Source: Corinectria fuckeliana (lineage: Eukaryota > Ascomycota > Sordariomycetes > Hypocreales > Nectriaceae). From it: DNA of 64,000 nucleotides. A program made the translations under genes and the position numbers. Every line of letters starts with the position of its first letter. Position 1 is the first letter of the stretch. The notes beneath the pieces are model-generated. The model was not told where the DNA came from. It did no database searches and saw only the letters and a list, made by a program, of their open reading frames with translations. The stretch lies in assembly GCA_019137255.1 (NCBI GenBank), contig WPDH01000028.1:62001-126000 (forward strand), read 5' to 3'. Below, piece after piece: positions 48,826-59,800 of the stretch.

Positions 48826-49923
48826 AAGATTGGCGAGAAGCCTCCTCTGAACAAAGTCGCCTTCTCCCTCCTGCTCTCTGCCAATAACTCTCTCATGGTT
48901 CTTCACGACTCGAGGTTTCGGTTGTAATTTGCAAAGTTATCGGTCAACCAATCGAAGATTAATCCTTGAACCAATATCACGTCTCTTGTTTTACACCTCT
49001 CTCCGCTTCTCTCCCCCAAACGGTGCTTTCGTGAGCCCCGGTCAAAATGCTTGTTCGTTCGTCTTCTGCCAATTCGCTCTGAGGACCGCAAACGTGCTTT
49101 CTTTTATTCTCCGAGGGAAAAGTCGGGCGATTGGTGGAGGCGTCTTTTTGGGGAAATTCCGGGATATTTGTACAGTCGGGTTTTCGTTTTCTTTGAAAAG
49201 AATACACTTCCACCGATGTGGTGCTTTATGAATTTTGGTTCTCTTTTTTATCTTTTTATTGTCTCTCACTCTTCGTTCCAGGCATCGTGCAACACACACA
49301 TGACACAAGAAAATTTGAATTAAACCACGTTGCTGTCTACTCGCGAAAACCAATGCGCAATCCTGGCTGGTATGTCCTCGCCAGGCCTTGCAAGGAGGAC
49401 ATCCTAGTCTAGTCTGATTACGTTGCTCCCCTTTTTCTTTCTGACGAGCCCTTGTCGTTGCCATCTCGGCACCAGGTTTTGATCAGATTAGGCTACGAGG
49501 TCAGTGGAGGTGTCTTGGAATTGTGGACGCTGACAAGGACAAGGGTCTTGACCTTTGTCATCATTAGCATGTGGAGCGTAGGGGTTAAAGAGGGCTGGTT
49601 GGGTAAGAGAGAAATGCATCGTAGTGGAATCCATGTCTTGGTGTTTATATGTACCGTTGCCCTTTGAGATCTCGCCTAGTGAGTGACCTAGTCTAAGCTC
49701 TACGGAGCAACCCAGTGCCTAACTGAGCGGGCGGCCAGAAGCTGCTGTTTTGTACAAGCTAATAGTCGGTATATTTGTGAATTAGCTATTCTATTCATGC
49801 TGTCGACCTATATTATAGTGCTAATCTGGAGACTTATCTTAGTAGAAACAATTTTTTTAATATACAATGGACGTTGTACACATAAACTCATTAGTTTGTA
49901 ACCTCCTGTGCTGCTTTCCGAGC
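48826..49923. other. Convergent 3' intergenic region
   Basis: 3' regions of ARF1 and HSP78. About 48900-49330 is T-rich on the plus strand, as expected of a 3' untranslated region. No gene or structured RNA recognised. Confidence 0.45.
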
Positions 49924-52293
49924 TCAGGCTGCATCTGGCTTGGGGATGATGGCGATTTCCAGACCCTCCTTATCGTCGCAGATCCTAACTTCGGCTGTCT
50001 CGCCCATCTTCAACTCGCCCCTGATGATTCGGTCCGCTAGGCCGTTGCCGATCTCGTTGGTAATGAGCCGGTTTAGAGGGCGGGCGCCGAACTTGGGGTC
50101 GTAGCCGCGCTCTGCAAGCCAGTCCTTGACATCGTTGGGGACAGATAGGGTGATGCGTCGGTCGTCAAGGCGCTGCTGTAGCTCTCTGAGGCGGATGTCG
50201 ACGATGTCGCGGATAGCGCTGAGGGCGAGGCGCTTGAAGACGATGAATGAGTCGATGCGGTTGAGAAACTCGGGGGGGTAGGCGGAAGCGACCACGTCCA
50301 TGACGGCCTTGCGGACCGACGGGTCGATCTCGCCGTCCGGCGTCTCCTTGTATGGATGCAGGTGGTTTTGACCAACCAAGATGTCGGCGCCCAGGTTGGA
50401 TGTGAGCACGATGATGGTGTTCTTGAAGTCGACCTTGTGGCCCTGGGCGTCAGTGAGGTAGCCCTCGTCGAGGACCTGCAGCAACAAGGCAGAGATGTCT
50501 CGATGCGCCTTCTCGAATTCGTCAAAAAGCAGAACCGCATACGGCTTGCGGCGGACAGCCTCGGTCAGCTGGCCAGCATCCTCGTAGCCCACGTAGCCAG
50601 AGGGGGCTCCGATGAGGCGGGAAATGGTGTGCTTCTCCTGAAACTCGGACATGTCGAAGCGCACGACGGCAGACTCGGTCGAGAAGAGGAAGCCAGCCAG
50701 CTTCTTGCAGAGCTCCGTCTTGCCCACGCCGGTGGGACCAAGGAAGAAGAACGACGCCAGCGGGCGGTTCTCGCCACTCAAGCCAGCCCGCTGGAGACGG
50801 ACTGCGTTGGAGACGGCCTTGATGGCCTCGTCCTGGCCCTTGACGGCCTGCTGGAGGCTGTCTTCCATGTGAACTAATTTCTCAATGTGTCCGGAGGTCA
50901 GCTTGGTCACCGGAATGCCTGTAATGCGGGAGACGACGTTTGCGATATCGTCCGCGGTGACTGAGTCGTGGATGAGAGTGTCGTCTTTGGACTCCGGGGC
51001 TTCGCCATCCTTCGGCAGCTTCTGCTCCAGTGTCGGGATGACACCGAACCTGAGTTCGGATGCACGGCCGAAATTGCCTTCTCTTTGGGCTTGTTCGAGT
51101 TCAAACTTGGCCCTTTCAAGGTCTTCTTGGACCTTCTTGACTGATTCAATGTCGGCCCTTTCCTTCTCCCAGCGAGCGTTCAACTCGGCGATTTCGTCGG
51201 AGTGCTTCTGGAGGTCCTTTTCTAGCCTTTCTCGTCGCTCCTTGCTTGCCACGTCGCTTTCTTTACGGAGGCTTTCGAGTTCGATTTGAATAGTCATGAT
51301 CTTGTGGTCGAGGCGCATAATGTCCTCGGGCTTGGATTCATGCTGTAGCTTGAGGTGACTGGCTGCTTCATCCATGAGATCAATGGCCTTATCCGGAAGA
51401 AAACGATCGGTGATGTAGCGATTGGAAAAGGTTGCAGCGGCTACCAATGCCCCGTCAGTAATTCGGACACCGTGGTGGACTTCGTACTTGTCCTTGATGC
51501 CTCGGAGGATGCTGATGGTATCTTCAACAGTAGGTTCACTGACGACAATGGGCTGGAACCTTCGCGCCAGCGCAACGTCCTTTTCGATCTGGCGATATTC
51601 GTTGAGGGTGGTAGCACCACAGCACTGCAGCTCTCCGCGAGCGAGAGCGGGCTTCAGAAGGTTGGATGCGTCGATGGAGCCTTCGGCCTTCCCAAGCCCA
51701 AGCAGGGTGTGTAGCTCGTCGATGAAAAGGATGACCTCGCCCTCTGCCTTCTCCACTTCGTTGAGCACCTTCTTCAGCCTCTCTTCGAAGTCACCCCGGA
51801 ACTTGGCGCCGGCGATGAGAGATCCAAGATCGAGGCTAATGACCCTTTTGTTTTTCACACTCTCGGGGACATCGCCGCGGACGATTCGCAGCGCCAGTCC
51901 CTCAAGAATGGCCGTCTTTCCCGTTCCTGCATTTCCGATCAGAACGGGGTTGTTTTTCGTGCGGCGTGATAGAATCTGAATGGTCCTCTGGATCTCAGCA
52001 TCCCTTCCGATCACGGGGTCTAGTTTCCCGTCCTTTGCCCTCGCAGTCAGGTCGACGCCGAACTGCTCTAGAGCCGGCTTCTCTTCCTCGCCGCCCATAT
52101 CCATCCGGTGCGTTCCACCGGGAGGATGAGGTCTCCCATTTGCGTAGGTTCGCACTGCAATGCTCGGGATCAATCGCAGTGTTGTCGGGCGGACAGTCTG
52201 GGTCGCCAACACTCGTGTAAGTGGTCGAAGCGATCGGGTCTGAGCGACAGCCAGCCGCTGAGCTGACGTAATTAATTGTCTGCGTGCCTGCAT
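49924..52293 (-). CDS. HSP78: Mitochondrial Hsp78 (ClpB-type disaggregase)
   Basis: AAA+ chaperone of the mitochondrial matrix that, with Hsp70, rescues aggregated proteins. Intronless, 789 residues from ATG 52293 (the frame opens at a GTG seven codons upstream). The first 45 or so residues are rich in Arg/Ser/Thr/Gln with no acidic residue ([20 protein letters not shown]), a clear mitochondrial presequence. Like yeast Hsp78 it lacks the long Clp N-domain. NBD1 has Walker A GNAGTGKT and Walker [10 protein letters not shown]; the coiled-coil middle domain (about 340-455) is present; NBD2 has GPTGVGKTE and [11 protein letters not shown], plus sensor/arginine motifs near [12 protein letters not shown] heat-shock-element-like palindrome lies about 65 bp upstream. 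Confidence 0.97.
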   Translation of the reverse strand: MQARRQLITSAQRLAVAQTRSLRPLTRVLATQTVRPTTLRLIPSIAVRTYANGRPHPPGGTHRMDMGGEEEKPALEQFGVDLTARAKDGKLDPVIGRDAEIQRTIQILSRRTKNNPVLIGNAGTGKTAILEGLALRIVRGDVPESVKNKRVISLDLGSLIAGAKFRGDFEERLKKVLNEVEKAEGEVILFIDELHTLLGLGKAEGSIDASNLLKPALARGELQCCGATTLNEYRQIEKDVALARRFQPIVVSEPTVEDTISILRGIKDKYEVHHGVRITDGALVAAATFSNRYITDRFLPDKAIDLMDEAASHLKLQHESKPEDIMRLDHKIMTIQIELESLRKESDVASKERRERLEKDLQKHSDEIAELNARWEKERADIESVKKVQEDLERAKFELEQAQREGNFGRASELRFGVIPTLEQKLPKDGEAPESKDDTLIHDSVTADDIANVVSRITGIPVTKLTSGHIEKLVHMEDSLQQAVKGQDEAIKAVSNAVRLQRAGLSGENRPLASFFFLGPTGVGKTELCKKLAGFLFSTESAVVRFDMSEFQEKHTISRLIGAPSGYVGYEDAGQLTEAVRRKPYAVLLFDEFEKAHRDISALLLQVLDEGYLTDAQGHKVDFKNTIIVLTSNLGADILVGQNHLHPYKETPDGEIDPSVRKAVMDVVASAYPPEFLNRIDSFIVFKRLALSAIRDIVDIRLRELQQRLDDRRITLSVPNDVKDWLAERGYDPKFGARPLNRLITNEIGNGLADRIIRGELKMGETAEVRICDDKEGLEIAIIPKPDAA

Positions 52294-52712
52294 GTTGAAA
52301 ACTAGAGCATGCACAAAGGAAATAAAGGTAGGATGTTCTTTTGAGAGGAAAAGAGAGAACGTTCTACGTCGCTACGTGAGAGGGAAGACGCCGCAATATT
52401 AACTCCTCGGAGAGCTTCGGCCAGAGGTCTCATGACGACTGGAGCTCCTTCTCGCACTTTCCGGCGGCGACCTCGGGGCCGAAAAAGGCTTATCTTATCA
52501 TCACGTGTGAGAAGCCCCATGTCCGGCTCACGGAGCGAGAACGGGGGGACGTACCGCTTCCCTATTCGGTTAGCTCCAGAGGGTTCACATTTTGATTCCC
52601 ACAAACTCGCTAGTGGCGCTCACAAGAATTCTAACATTTCCGGGCGCATCATCACCAAGTGTCTTCCTTTCCTTACCACCCAACCCTAACCACCAGCCAG
52701 GAGAGAGTCACC
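52294..52712. promoter_or_regulatory. Divergent promoter, HSP78 / ribosomal protein L6
   Basis: 419 bp shared by a mitochondrial chaperone gene and a ribosomal protein gene that are expected to respond oppositely to heat. It contains the palindrome AGAACGTTCT (52356-52365). Confidence 0.6.
52356..52365. promoter_or_regulatory. Candidate heat-shock element
   Basis: AGAACGTTCT is a perfect inverted pair of nGAAn units (nGAAnnTTCn), the core of an Hsf1 site, about 65 bp from the HSP78 start. A third correctly spaced unit is not perfect, so it is a minimal element at best. Confidence 0.45.
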
Positions 52713-53664
52713 ATGTCGACGACGAAGCCCACGACCAAGACGTTCGGAAAGTCGACCCGGGAGGTTCCCGCCTCTTCGGAGAAGGCCAAGAAGTGGTACA
52801 GCGCCGAAGATGATGCCGAGAGCAAGAAGGTGAGTCTTTGATGATGCCTTGGAACGCACCACCACATGCATTCGTGGGAGGCGAGGGTTGATGGGGGGAT
52901 CGAATGGGAACGCCCTCACATTGGCAATGCCGCTGTCGACGCGGGAACCCTGGGCCTGGGTCCAGGGCTCGCGAAGTCGGAGCCCAGACATTCGAACCCT
53001 TTCAACGCTCGCTCCGATGACATGGCGATTGACGACGTGGACTATTCCACAGAGGCTTTTGCATTCGCAAGCAGACCACAGTCGTGCTGACAGCTGGAAA
53101 CTATAGGTCCGCAAGACCATCCGCTCTTGGACTCCCCGCAAGTCCCTCGAGGCCGGCACCGTCCTCATCCTCCTCGCTGGCCGATTCCGTGGCAAGCGTG
53201 TCGTCCTCCTGAAGACCCTTGACCAGGGCGTCCTCCTCGTCACCGGCCCCTTCAAGATCAACGGTGTCCCCCTCCGACGAGTCAACTCCCGATACGTCAT
53301 CGCCACCTCCTACAAGGTCGACGTCTCTGGCCTCGATGCCGCGAAGGTTGAGGAGATCTCCCAACCCAAGTACTTCACCGCCGAGAAGTCCAAGGAGAAG
53401 GCCGGCGAGGAGGCCTTCTTCAAGCAGGGAGAGAAGCCCCAGGTAAGATTTTCTCCGAGTCGGTGTGCACTTTTCGGTGGCTTTTTGGTGACTGACCTTG
53501 TGGCCCCACAGAAGAAGCAGATCAGCAGCAGCCGCGCTGCCGACCAGAAGGCCGTCGACAAGGCCCTGATTGCCAGCATCAAGAAGGTGGACCTGTTGGC
53601 TAGCTACCTCGGTAGCTCCTTCAGCTTGCGAAAGGGTGACAAGCCCCACGAGATGGCGTGGTAG
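52713..53664 (+). CDS. RPL6: 60S ribosomal protein L6 (eL6)
   Basis: Structural protein of the large ribosomal subunit. Three exons: 52713-52829, 53107-53442 and 53512-53664; 201 residues. Recognised by [21 protein letters not shown], the KOW-like [47 protein letters not shown] and the C-terminal [30 protein letters not shown]. Codons are strongly biased toward C-ending forms, as expected of a highly expressed gene. The first intron (277 bp) is several times longer than others in the window. Confidence 0.96.
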
Positions 53665-54162
53665 ACGTGTGCAATCTTGCGCCGGGGCTTGAGGAGTACC
53701 AGGGTTGCGACGTACGGGTTGTGGAACAGGAAGGGGCCTCCAAAATGGGCTGGTTAGGCCAATTGCATTTGGAAGTCGACGGCATCGGTCACATTTTGGC
53801 GTCTGTAATCAGGTTTTACAGTGAAAAACAAACGAGCATACAAAATCTACCAGGCTTCCGGTGAGAGGCTGTCATGATAAACCACCAAATTGGAGTACAA
53901 TTCATATCCCGGGGTGAACACAATGCGAGTGACTCTTGGACGCTATCTCGGACCGGACGGATTGGACACGAGAGCCACATTTGGGAAGAAGATGGCACGC
54001 TGGGGGTCTCGGGCTGGCGGAATGGCATCCATCCATAGCGATGGTGAACGACAATGTCAGGACACAAACCCGAACTAGAACCTGGGCTTGCTCTCTTCTA
54101 TTATACAGTGTCTAGCTCCCGTTCATGATCATGACTGCTACGTGTTCCCGGCTATGCTATCC
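53665..54162. other. Convergent 3' intergenic region
   Basis: 3' regions of RPL6 and DPP III. Nothing else seen. Confidence 0.5.
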
Positions 54163-56873
54163 TTACAAGTTCCTGTCCGCCCAGCTCTCAACCATGCCAG
54201 CAAGCGAGGCCTCGTAGTGCTTGATCGAGACCTTGCCCGTAGCCTCGTCCAGGTAAGTGTTGGCCTGGACGAAGACCTTGCGGGGCTGCTTGTTAGCGAG
54301 TACAACATTGCGAACCTTTGTGCCCCAGAAGTCAGGATCGACGGTGGTCATGTGGATGTAGAAGTCCGTGCCGGCCTTTACGTCGGCGGTGGACTTGTAG
54401 ACGTGCAGCTTCTGGAGATACTTGGCTACGGCTGGGAGAAAAGTGAGCATGACCCCCAGAAAGGTAAGACATCCTTGGGCAACTTACCATCACGACCTGC
54501 AGTAAGGATCTTAGAACGGTCCAGCTTGATGGTCAGGTCTGAGAGATCACTCTCCTTATAGTCCAGCTTGCAGAAATCGTCCTCGGCCTCAAGGAAGCAC
54601 TTGAGGATGGAAAACCGAGCCTGGCTGTGAGCCTGGCCCCATTTCTGGCTCTTAGGGTCCCACATCTCCAGAGAACCAAGGCCAGAGCGAGCCATGGACA
54701 GGTAAGAAGCATAGAGGACATCGCCGGCCTCGCCGTTGATATCCTCGGAGCCATCACCGAAGCCGAAGATCTTGAGGACGGGGAACTCGCAGCTCAGGTG
54801 CATGGCGACAAGCTCAGCTCGACACTCCTCGTACGAGGCAGCGATGCTCCCGAAGACAGAGCCCCAAGTCTGGCCAGGCTTATACCATGTGGAGACGGGC
54901 TTGTTGTCGACAGGGCTAACAGGGGGGTTCTCCTTGTCGAAGTTGAAAGAGCCGGGAGAAGTCTCCTGCAGAAGCTTACCGCAGCCGTGACCTAAATCTA
55001 GTTAGCGAAGGAAAGATAGCCGTGTTTTTACAAAGCGTACCGGTGAGTTCGTGAAGGCCGACTTGAACCTCGAAAGAAGGATCACGCTGCTTCTTATAAA
55101 CCTCTAGGTCCTCATCTCGGATGAAAGGAATCTTCTCGTTGGGGGCCTTGGCACTCATGACATTTCCGAGGGACACGTTCTTGAAGCCCTCATTTTGTCG
55201 AATATCGTCGTAGTTGGGGCTAAATGCCATAAGTCGGTGTCATAAAAAAAAGGTGATATACGACTTTTACTACGGCTTTGGACGAGCCTAGAATGCACTT
55301 ACATGTTGATACCAGCAGGAATTCCAGAGCCTTTGAGGATCGGTTAGTCTCAGCAAAACAAGAGTAGAGCAGGCTGCTTACCAGCAAAGGTAAGGACTTC
55401 AAGGGAGGTGAAGTCAGGAGACAAGAACTTGTCCTTTTCGAAATCCTGGCCCCAAGGCAAGAGGGGGATGAGAGTAGGAGCTGCCTTGACAAGGCCACCA
55501 AAGGCGCGGGTACGCTCCACTAGAAGTCGTCAGCGAGAGTCCAATTAGATTGAGCTGGCAATAGCGAGCTTACGGTTAACCACTATACAACCCGTTAGCA
55601 ATCGCGTACGTCCAAGGTAGTTGTGGTAGGGACAACGAACCGGAGGCAAAGCCTTCCCATTCGCCCCGAATGCCAGCAGGATCTCGGTACGTCTCGATGA
55701 AACCGATGTTAGACTCAACCATAGGGCCCTTGTCCTTGATCCAGTATCGCTGGCTGTCCTTGAATGCCTCCAGGGAACCACTCTCAAAGGACTTGTTGTA
55801 AGCCGCATGCATGTTCTTCTGGTTGTCGTTGTCCGAGTTCTCGCCGGCCTGCTTGATGTAGGCGGCGATGCTCTTCATCTCCGCAGCATAGTCGCCATAG
55901 GTGAGCTTGATAGTCTTGCCCTTTAGAAGACCATCCTCAAAAGCGAACTGGGTCTCCTTGCCGATATCTCCGCCCTCGGCAGGGACGCTAGACACGGCTG
56001 AAGCAATCAGAATCTCAAAGTTGCCGTTAGGCAACTTTCGCAACCGGTTGTTCTCGGGCAGCTGTCCCTTGGCCTCCATCCAGTCAGAAATAGCTTTGAT
56101 CTCCTCCTTGGTGATGTTTGAAGACTCGGGGTAGTATGTGGTCATGTGGCCATCATCGGGGTATCCCAGGTGCATGATGGCGGAGTTATCAGCCCCAAAG
56201 ATGGCACCCTTGGTGGCCTCGTAGAACTTAGTAGCCTCGGGAGAGGTAGATGCGAGAGCAGCCACGCTCTTCTCACTGCATCGGGGAATGAATTTGGCGT
56301 CGCCGAAGCTCTTGTAGTTGCCGTTGTTGCCAAGGAACATGACGGCATACTCAAGGAAGCGAGTGAGCTCGTCCTCCTCAATGCTAGCCTTATTGGCCAA
56401 GAAGCTCCAGTCGCCACCGGCAGACTTGTGGAGAGTGATAATCAAGTCATAGATGGGCTCAGACTCAGGGGAGATTTGACGCAAGACAATCCTGGTACCA
56501 GCAAAGGCGGCCCTGGCGTAAACGTTTAGCTACAGGCACGGGAACAAAGCTTGCAGGGGCACCAAAGACTTAAGGGAACCACATACTTGCTGATGAAGTG
56601 AGCATAGCGCTTCTGCCTGTCGGTCAGAGGCTCGAAGTGCTTCTCAATCTCGAGACGGACAACCGAGGGCGGCTGATCGGCGAGGTAGTGGACTAGCTCC
56701 TGGGAGTTCATCGTAACGGCCGAGGAGGAAAATCTCTGAAGAGTCGGAGTCTGTGGGAAGGACCTAGGAAAGTGAGGGACGCGACGACGTGTTGTGCTTG
56801 AGGGCTTGAAGGCTGCGATTCGGAGCGAAGGCAGTCTTCGAAGAATGAAAGACGGTGAGACGAGGGGATACAT
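54163..56873 (-). CDS. DPP3: Dipeptidyl peptidase III (M49 metallopeptidase)
   Basis: Zinc exopeptidase releasing dipeptides from peptide N-termini. Eight exons: 56587-56873, 55641-56512, 55574-55582 (a 9-nt microexon), 55382-55519, 55303-55330, 55041-55219, 54488-54991 and 54163-54431; every join keeps the frame. From the inner ATG (56711) the protein has 707 residues, the family's usual length; from the upstream ATG (56873) it has 761. Using the short form, the zinc motif is HELTGH (447-452, His447/His452) with the second motif EECRAE (505-510), the same spacing as in the human enzyme; the motif has Thr where animals have Leu. The 54-residue extension is rich in Arg/Ser/Pro with no acidic residue and resembles a mitochondrial presequence, so cytosolic and mitochondrial forms are possible. 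Confidence 0.95.
55574..55582 (-). other. 9-nt microexon of DPP III
   Basis: The exon TGGTTAACC is flanked by TATAG (acceptor) and GTAAGC (donor). It supplies the residues VVN with flanking bases and restores the frame between the exons ending at 55641 and starting at 55519, giving FASVVNLERTRAF, the conserved segment of the family. Confidence 0.85.
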
Positions 56874-59800
56874 GAGCGTCGATTTACAGTGGCTGTCGTT
56901 CACTGTCGCCCGACATTGAGCTCCTGCCAAACGTGTCCAGGCGACGCAAACGCGGGGACCTTTTAGTGAGGCGCAGGCAGATGTTCCTATTGAGGCTAGA
57001 GCATGTGTGTATTCCCCCGCCCTTGCACTACTGCCTGAGGTGATGATGCCAGTTGTCAGTTGGGCTCGGGGACACAGCCGGCGGGTAGGTAGTAGGAAAC
57101 AACAAGACGTGTTGGATGTATCATTGAGCTGTCTCTTATCTGAAATATGGAGTTTCAATGTCAGGACATGCGAATGAAATCACAAGCTAGGTGCTCACGA
57201 GCACGGGGTATCTTGAGCCCTCCCGGTGGCACTCACTGTTCAATTTGATGTGTGGGTGGCCATGTGTCAACCAGGTGCTAATCTGTAACCCCTCAACCCC
57301 TCCAAACTCGATGGAAGGTAGTGGCGTGAGCCTCAGCCACTTGAAGGAGGGGTCGTCCAAGGTGGCTTTTCGAGCTGCCAGTCAAGCGGCAACACAAAAG
57401 TCACAATCATTACAAGCCGAGGAGCTTCTAAGCATTCGATTTACATAGATTACAAAGACTGTCAAACTTACTGAACCGCCTTGGAAGATAAGGAGGAGAA
57501 TGAAGCACAGCGTTGACGAGACGAGATACCTAGGTAATTAGGTAACGGTGAATCAAAACGTCCCGATACGCATCTCGGCGTACTGACCTGTTTGTGCAAG
57601 CATTTCAGAAACAAACCTACCATAGGCTGGACTAACTTAGGTGGACGACGAAGCACTCGATACCGATTCATACTATGTACGCATGCGTCTGCCGTGCGTG
57701 ATGATCCTAGCCGATATCAGATCTTCACAGTATCGGTCTGGATGGACATCATTCGATGGCATTCGGAGGGACATGGAACACACGGATATGTGTATGACTT
57801 GTCATTTGTAGGCTATTGAGGTCCTAGTTTGCTGTTTGCTTGATAGCGAAATCTTAGGACCGGGTGACAGGGTCCGAGAATTGGTCCAGGATAAAGAAAC
57901 AACCACAAGTTTCCTACTACATGGACACTCTGCCTGCGAAAAGGCTCTCCCACTCGCACACCCGAGGAGGGTTGCTATACGAGTGTAACATGGTCCTGAC
58001 TAACCAGCTGTACGATTCGACGCACTCGCATGACATGGGATGGCAAAGGCACACCATATCATTGAGGCTGTCGGTCGGAGCCAGAAGTAAGTGCCACACC
58101 CGCACCGCGCTGTCTGGCCACGATGAGGAGAATGCCGACCCGATGCTACATCCCGGATGGACTGCCGAACGGGGCTCCGAGTCCCTAGTTGAAAATTAGT
58201 GCATATTCGACTTCACGCGGGAATGTCGTGGGGGATGAAGTCAGCAAAACGGAGTTCCATCAGACGAGCATCTGTATCTACAAAGTACCAGTGTGCTGAC
58301 GGAAGAGAGATTACAATACCAGGCACGACCATTTGGTAGAGTTGCTGTTAAATCTGCTGTGCCACAGTGAGAGCCAATCCGACATTGAGAGAAATCGAGA
58401 TGGCACTCCTCGATGAGGATGAGTAGTAGCGGTGTGGCTTTGACGAGGTGCCAATGGATTATGGGGCATCCAGCAACGGAAGTACGAAGCAATTTCCAGG
58501 GATGAAACTCGAACAAGCAAGAAAGCACTAGAAATGGATACTGGTGGACACTCCGACATTGTCGGGCGGAGTGTCCACCGGCGAGCCATTGCTTCGGAAT
58601 GTCGAGCTGCGAGCCAGACCGAGTGTCGAAGGGAAGGTGAGTTGCTGTGGTTGGCCAGCTAGTCCAGGTACTTCGGCCGGGGAAGCAGGAAGAGTTGGCG
58701 GCGTGCTCCATTCTTACCTTGTTGGGAAGCGAATGAATGTTCCGAGTGGTTGGCTGATGATGGCTAGGTACATAGTTGGTAGGCTGAGTGATTGTTTGGG
58801 GGTGAGGCGTGAGGGGGTTAGAATGGAGACTTGAAAAAGTACCCAGAATACGTACTACGTAGACCTAGTATGTACGTACATACTAGTAGTAGACGAATCT
58901 GAGGGGGATCAATTGCCACATCGTCCACCCCCCGAACCCTAATCGAAGTTTGGAAGAGTTCAAAGCAAAGCTGACTGTCGTTCTCCGATTCATCTCCGTT
59001 ATTGTAGTTTGCGTCTCATCCGTTCTCCAGTTCCATCTCCAGTTCCAGTCGGGCATGAAGAGGATGAGGTCTGATCTGGTCAGCATCTAGCTGGAAATAG
59101 CAGGCTGTGCGCGGCGGCTCTGTGGAGCAGCCACCTCCGCCTGACCTCGAGAAATCTGCGACCCCCACGCTACAACTGCATCCGTGCTGTTGAGCTCCAC
59201 GCCCCCCGAGCACGGCCGGACAACGACTGGGATAATTTTTCTCATTTACGCCAGGGGAGTGTGTAACTGTGACTTCCGAGGAGAGTTCTTGACTGACTCT
59301 CACTCGTTCTCGTGGTGAGAGTGTGAGCTCCTCAACCCGTCTTTGCCGTCTCTATTTGCCAGCGGGGGGGACAAACTGGGGTGAGTCTCAACAGCGGGAG
59401 AGACCGCGGGGAGTGGGGCAGGAATCGGATGTGGTGCTCGGCCTGGTAAGCACCTGTCTGTTCCGAGGAGGTATACTATGTAGCTCTTTTGGCATGGTAA
59501 TGATTTAGTTGCCCGCTACTTTGTCAACTTGCTGTCGTCTGTAAAGTCAATGCAGTGAGTTTTTTCTGCTGGCTGATGTTTGTCAACCGGAGAACCAAAG
59601 GAGTAGCACTTCGGCGTAGTCCGCCCCGGCGCCTCTTTCCCAATCGAGACACACAGATCATTCTGCCTTACTACCTACTAAGTAGTAGTAGGCTGGAAGT
59701 TACATGTTTCGTACTTCGTGCATGCACTCCAGCCTTTACCCGACGCCCATCGGAAGCAATTGCCCAAAGGCTGCACTTCGTAACCAACTCAAACATTGCA

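Noticed and set aside
52830..52850. TGATGAT near the start of the RPL6 intron as a possible snoRNA box C
   Set aside because: The only CTGA that could serve as box D is about 250 nt away at the branch point, too far for a C/D snoRNA, and no rRNA guide match was recognised.
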